DNA of 8,733 nucleotides from JALTID01 sp027004335 [NCBI: bacterium] (GTDB lineage Bacteria; JALSQH01): positions 1 to 8,733 of the forward strand of contig JALTID010000169.1 of NCBI GenBank assembly GCA_027004335.1, in the 5' to 3' direction. The notes under the pieces are model-generated. The model saw nothing but the letters and a program-made list of their open reading frames with translations, was not told the DNA's origin and ran no database searches. A program made the position numbers and the translations under genes. Shown piece after piece: positions 5,923-8,733 of the stretch (position 1 is the stretch's first letter; each line of letters begins with the position of its first letter).

Positions 5923-6198
5923 TTATTCCATTTCTCTAACTTCTTCTGCGCCTTCTTCAAGTGCGTCTATCTGTTCTTTGTCCAGTCTCTTGAGAAGTTC
6001 TAAAAATTCTCCCACATGTTCTTTTTCTTCTCCTGCAATATCAAGAAAAACTTTTTTTACGAGCTTATCATGTGCAAATCCTGCAAGTTGTTCATAAAGA
6101 TTAATCGCATCAAGTTCCGCAATAAGCCCGATTCTAACGAGTTCTTTGTCCCCAGAGTCTTTAACTTTTTCCCACTCAAAAGGTATTCTTGAGAGCAT
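5923..6198 (-). CDS. Encapsulin-type ferritin-like protein (small iron-binding four-helix protein)
   Basis: A 91-residue ferritin-like protein with two predicted helices; such half-ferritins dimerise to build a di-iron centre. The core (RIGLIAELDAINLYEQLA, then VFLDIAGEEKEHVGEF) closely resembles, from memory, the ferritin-like domain fused to the N-terminus of Pyrococcus encapsulin and its stand-alone bacterial cargo versions. Likely metal ligands are Glu28 and the E58-x-x-H61 pair. The family oxidises and stores iron, often inside an encapsulin shell. No shell gene is in the window and no obvious C-terminal encapsulation peptide is seen. The last gene of a minus-strand operon, 29 bases after the serine hydrolase, with a strong Shine-Dalgarno (AAGGAGG, 6205-6211). 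Its stop lies three bases from the rpoN stop. Rubrerythrin-like is the alternative label. Confidence 0.82.
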   Translation of the reverse strand: MLSRIPFEWEKVKDSGDKELVRIGLIAELDAINLYEQLAGFAHDKLVKKVFLDIAGEEKEHVGEFLELLKRLDKEQIDALEEGAEEVREME

Positions 6199-6221
6199 GA
6201 TTTTCCTCCTTCTTGAATTAA

Positions 6222-6227
6222 ATTATA
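6222..6227 (-). promoter_or_regulatory. Possible internal promoter for the ferritin-like gene (-10 only)
   Basis: A perfect minus-strand TATAAT follows directly after the TAA of the serine hydrolase and would start transcription near 6215, just before the Shine-Dalgarno. No recognisable -35 box is found 16-18 bases upstream, and the region is AT-rich, so it may be chance. Confidence 0.25.
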
Positions 6228-7286
6228 TTACCACTTCTTCTCCCAGATTTCATCGTGAAAATAGGGCCTGAATTTTTTTATCTTTTGATTGAACCTGCTG
6301 GGAAATGTCCTGTTGCTCAGAAGTACCACACCTCTTCTTTTTTCCAGTTCGATCCAGATGGAACATCCAGTGTATCCCAGATGTCCTATTGCTCCTCCTA
6401 TTTTTCTCCCTCCCTGTGAGATTGGTTTTGAAGGTGTGTCCCATCCGGGCAGCCATGTGAAATCAGGAATTTTCATTTTAAGTATTTCTTTAAAAAGTGA
6501 AGTTGAGATTATGGTATCTGATTCAAAACTTTTTATCATCTTCTGCACAAAATCTGAGACACCTTTAAGAGAACCAAAGAGACCTGCATGACCGGAAATC
6601 CCACCCATTAAGAAAGCGTGTTCATCATGTACCTCGCCCTGGATTGTTCCTCCACGGTAGGAGAGAATTTCAGCAGGAGGAATATTTCTTCTTTCTATTA
6701 AAGGAGGATTGTATTTTAAATTTCCCCATATTTCTGAAGCAGAGATTATTTCCTGTAAGTTCTTTCTCGTGAAAGTTTCAATGGCTTTCCCGAGAAGAAT
6801 ATACCCGAAATCACTGTATTCTGATTTTTTGCCCTGGGGGTAAGCAGGATTTTCTTTTAAAATAAAATCAATAAGCCTTTCCCCGCTATCTGGTGATTGC
6901 TCTAAATTTCTCCCCTTTTTAATAAAGGAGAGGAAAAGAAATTTATAGCCTATAAGTCCTGAGGAGTGATTGAGGTAGTTTATCAGAGGAATTTCTCCCC
7001 ATTGCGAATTAGAGGATCGGGGATAAAGTTCCCCGAGTTTGGTATGAAAGGAAATTTTTCCTTTTTCGATCATCTGAAAAAGAAGGGTCGCAATGACTAA
7101 TGGCTTTGTCAGTGATGCCAGATCAAAGAGTGTTTCTTTTGTTATCGTCAGCGGTGGATAATCAGAATTTACGGTGGCAAGGTGGATCTTATCCGGGGTT
7201 ATTACAGATGCTGCTGCAGCCGGGAAAACCCCTCTATTTTTACCTTCTTTCAGAAGCTTTTGGAGAAGAGGGGATGTTCTGTACAT
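6228..7286 (-). CDS. Beta-lactamase-fold serine hydrolase (class C / penicillin-binding-protein-like)
   Basis: Serine hydrolase of the beta-lactamase/transpeptidase-like superfamily (Pfam Beta-lactamase). Seen here: the S-x-x-K motif S58-LT-K61 in FDLASLTKP, the second motif Y157-S-D159 (a common YxD variant of YxN), and an H-L-G triad at 302-304 in place of KTG. HSSGL at 107-111 is typical of the class C branch. At 352 residues it is full length. There is no signal peptide or lipobox, so it is probably cytoplasmic, unlike true beta-lactamases and penicillin-binding proteins; it is more likely an esterase, peptidase or muropeptide-processing enzyme than a resistance gene. Its ATG follows the amrS TAG with no base between, and an AGGA lies inside the end of amrS, implying coupled translation. 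Substrate unknown. Confidence 0.88.
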   Translation of the reverse strand: MYRTSPLLQKLLKEGKNRGVFPAAAASVITPDKIHLATVNSDYPPLTITKETLFDLASLTKPLVIATLLFQMIEKGKISFHTKLGELYPRSSNSQWGEIPLINYLNHSSGLIGYKFLFLSFIKKGRNLEQSPDSGERLIDFILKENPAYPQGKKSEYSDFGYILLGKAIETFTRKNLQEIISASEIWGNLKYNPPLIERRNIPPAEILSYRGGTIQGEVHDEHAFLMGGISGHAGLFGSLKGVSDFVQKMIKSFESDTIISTSLFKEILKMKIPDFTWLPGWDTPSKPISQGGRKIGGAIGHLGYTGCSIWIELEKRRGVVLLSNRTFPSRFNQKIKKFRPYFHDEIWEKKW

Positions 7287-8300
7287 CTATTCAAAAATTC
7301 CTGGTATGGGGGTTCCACAAAATTTACATTTCCCATCTACTATGTTTAATTCTGTTATTTTGTAACCCACCCTGCCTATTACCACCCTCCCACATCCAGG
7401 GCAGTATGTGTTTTCACCCTCATCTCCCCATAGATTCCCGGAATATACAAACTTGAGTCCTTCTTCAAGACCTACTTCTCTTGCCCTTCTTATTGATTCT
7501 GGAGGTGTAGGAGGTACATGTTGCATTTTGTATGCGGGGTAAAAAGCGCTTATATGCCATGGTATGTCAGGGGATATACCTTTTATGAACCTTGCTATAT
7601 CTCTTAACTCTTCTTCGCTGTCGTTGATCCCTGGAATCAGAAGCGTGGTGACCTCTACCCATTTCCCGTTTTCATGTAAAAATTTTATTGTCTCAAGAAC
7701 TGGCGAAAGTCTTGCAGTTACCACCCTTCTGTAGGTTGCATCTCTGAAACTTTTAAGATCAATATTTGCCCCGTCAAGATAGGGGAGGACCTCTTTTAGT
7801 GGCTTTCTGTTTATATAACCATTTGTGATAAAAAAATTTCTCAGGCCCTTTTCATGTGCTATTTTTGCAGTGTCATATGCAAGTTCATAGAAGATAGTGG
7901 GTTCCGTATATGTGTAAGCTATGCTCTTGCATCTATATCGTATTGCAGCTTCAACCACCATTTTAGGGGTAACATAGTCACCGGTCACTTCGCCATTATG
8001 GAGAATTGGATACTGTGAAATTGAATAGTTCTGGCAATTTTTACATCTCATATTGCAACCCACAGTAGCTATTGAAAAAATGGAAGACCCTGGAAGTACA
8101 TGAAAGAGGGGTTTTTTCTCTATTGGGTCCACATTGGCAGCAATAATTTTATCGTACACAAGGGTGTAGAGAATTCCACCCCTATTAACTCTCACGCCAC
8201 ATATACCTGCTCTGCCATCTCGTATAATGCAGTTATGCGGACAGAGAGTGCATTTGACTTTGTTGTTGGGACGCTTTTCCCAGAATTTTGCAACTTTCAT
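7287..8300 (-). CDS. amrS: AmmeMemoRadiSam-system radical SAM enzyme (AmrS)
   Basis: Radical SAM protein of the AmmeMemoRadiSam group, named for its co-occurrence with AMMECR1-like and Memo-like proteins; I know of no settled reaction for it. Seen here: the 4Fe-4S motif C82-NMR-C86-KN-C89; an N-terminal cysteine cluster (C17, C20, C24, C34) typical of this and the pyruvate formate-lyase-activase-like group; AYTYTEPTIFYE and a TTLLIPGINDSEEE stretch; and a C-terminal zinc-ribbon-like set (C300, C303, C325, C328). Length 337 is normal. ATG 8300 overlaps the preceding stop as ATGA. No Shine-Dalgarno is visible, and an inverted repeat (ACTTTT/AAAAGT, 8303-8316) lies just before the start, so it probably depends on translation of the upstream gene. 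The partners AmrA and AmrB are not in the window. It implies an anaerobic or microaerobic host. Confidence 0.9.
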   Translation of the reverse strand: MKVAKFWEKRPNNKVKCTLCPHNCIIRDGRAGICGVRVNRGGILYTLVYDKIIAANVDPIEKKPLFHVLPGSSIFSIATVGCNMRCKNCQNYSISQYPILHNGEVTGDYVTPKMVVEAAIRYRCKSIAYTYTEPTIFYELAYDTAKIAHEKGLRNFFITNGYINRKPLKEVLPYLDGANIDLKSFRDATYRRVVTARLSPVLETIKFLHENGKWVEVTTLLIPGINDSEEELRDIARFIKGISPDIPWHISAFYPAYKMQHVPPTPPESIRRAREVGLEEGLKFVYSGNLWGDEGENTYCPGCGRVVIGRVGYKITELNIVDGKCKFCGTPIPGIFE

Positions 8301-8733
8301 TTACTTTTGTAAAAGTTTATGATTATTCTATCTTTTTCTTTATCAAATTCGTAGTATGGTAGAGATGGAGTGGAAGGGTAGATTGTAAGTGTCAAGGTAT
8401 TTTCAGTTTTTGTAACAACCACACTCTGGACCAGGGAGGAGCGAAGGAAATACTGCTCCTGCCCCGTATCATTGTATGCGTGAGGTACATATATATTTAA
8501 TGCGTTTTCAAGAGGAGATGGAATAAACTTCTTATATGGCCGATTAAAAACAAATTCCAGATGTGTGAAAGTTGGTCCCGTTGTATAAGTAAAATCTATT
8601 AAACCTGCTGGTCTTGTTATTACCCTTCTCCTCTTCTTTGGTTTAGGCCTTGGCTTTGGCTTAGGTTTTGGTTTTACAGTTTTTGTTACAGGGGCTGGAA
8701 CTACTGGTTTAACTTCCACTACTACTTTTTGTG
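8297..8733 (-). CDS. C-terminal part of an envelope protein with K/P-rich linker and AMIN-like domain (runs off the right edge)
   Basis: The frame is open to the window edge; the GTG at 8719 is internal or only a possible start, so the gene's 5' end lies outside. The visible part begins with VVVEVKPVVPAPVTK, then a Lys/Pro/Arg linker (about 8620-8680 in DNA) like the spanning linkers of TonB and other periplasmic proteins. The last 100 or so residues alternate beta strands (THLEFVFNRP, NALNIYVPHA, LVQSVVVTK, TLTLTIYPS, RIIINFYKSK) and resemble an AMIN domain, which targets peptidoglycan or secretin-associated proteins to the envelope. The domain call is by pattern only. Its stop overlaps the amrS start by four bases (ATGA), making it the upstream member of the operon. 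Confidence 0.6.
   Translation of the reverse strand, partial: QKVVVEVKPVVPAPVTKTVKPKPKPKPRPKPKKRRRVITRPAGLIDFTYTTGPTFTHLEFVFNRPYKKFIPSPLENALNIYVPHAYNDTGQEQYFLRSSLVQSVVVTKTENTLTLTIYPSTPSLPYYEFDKEKDRIIINFYKSK
8638..8680. repeat. Short tandem hexamer-like repeat encoding Lys-Pro
   Basis: Degenerate copies of GGTTTA/GGCTTT/GGTTTT on the plus strand, which encode alternating Lys-Pro on the minus strand (KPKPKPKPRPKPKK). A low-complexity coding repeat whose length may vary between strains. Confidence 0.5.

Noticed and set aside
8303-8316. Inverted repeat ACTTTT-GT-AAAAGT just before amrS as a regulatory site.
   Set aside because: Short, AT-only except the ends, and inside the end of the upstream coding region; noted only in the amrS entry.

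Overview
The window looks like ordinary chromosomal DNA from an AT-rich (judged by eye, not computed), probably anaerobic bacterium with two membranes. The clues are an oxygen-sensitive radical SAM enzyme of the AmmeMemoRadiSam group, a sigma-54 factor, a lipoprotein, an AMIN-like envelope domain, and a small ferritin-like protein most like the iron cargo/fusion domain of encapsulins from thermophiles and anaerobes. The phylum cannot be named from the sequence. I see no tRNA, rRNA, CRISPR array, insertion sequence or phage gene.

Layout. (1) Bases 1-630, plus strand: an mntA-hepT type VII toxin-antitoxin pair. Both genes have damaged or unusual 5' ends; hepT appears to carry a one-base frameshift just after its ATGA-overlapping start. 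(2) Bases 631-2640: asnB, a glutamine-hydrolysing asparagine synthetase with its own sigma-70-type promoter. A hairpin follows it whose T-run lies on the other strand, so it probably terminates the next gene. (3) Bases 2668-4194, minus strand: a 508-residue lipoprotein of unknown function, built largely of degenerate beta-rich repeats of about 75 residues. (4) Bases 4195-4308: a divergent control region. On the minus strand a near-consensus sigma-54 (-24/-12) promoter faces the lipoprotein gene. On the plus strand an extended -10 promoter sits so close to rpoN that the mRNA is probably leaderless. (5) Bases 4309-5919: rpoN (sigma-54), with an unusual region I and an insertion before the core-binding domain. 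(6) Bases 5923-8733, minus strand: a tightly packed operon. In transcription order it holds an AMIN-like envelope protein (cut off by the right edge), the radical SAM enzyme AmrS (4-base overlap), a beta-lactamase-fold serine hydrolase (no gap), and the encapsulin-type ferritin-like protein (29-base gap).

How the parts may work together. The clearest functional link is rpoN and the divergent lipoprotein gene: sigma-54 appears to be made from a housekeeping promoter and may directly drive the neighbouring surface lipoprotein. The right-hand operon couples an envelope protein, a radical SAM enzyme, a serine hydrolase and an iron-binding protein by overlapping or abutting reading frames. A shared role is inference only. 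No AMMECR1, Memo or encapsulin shell gene is visible in the window.
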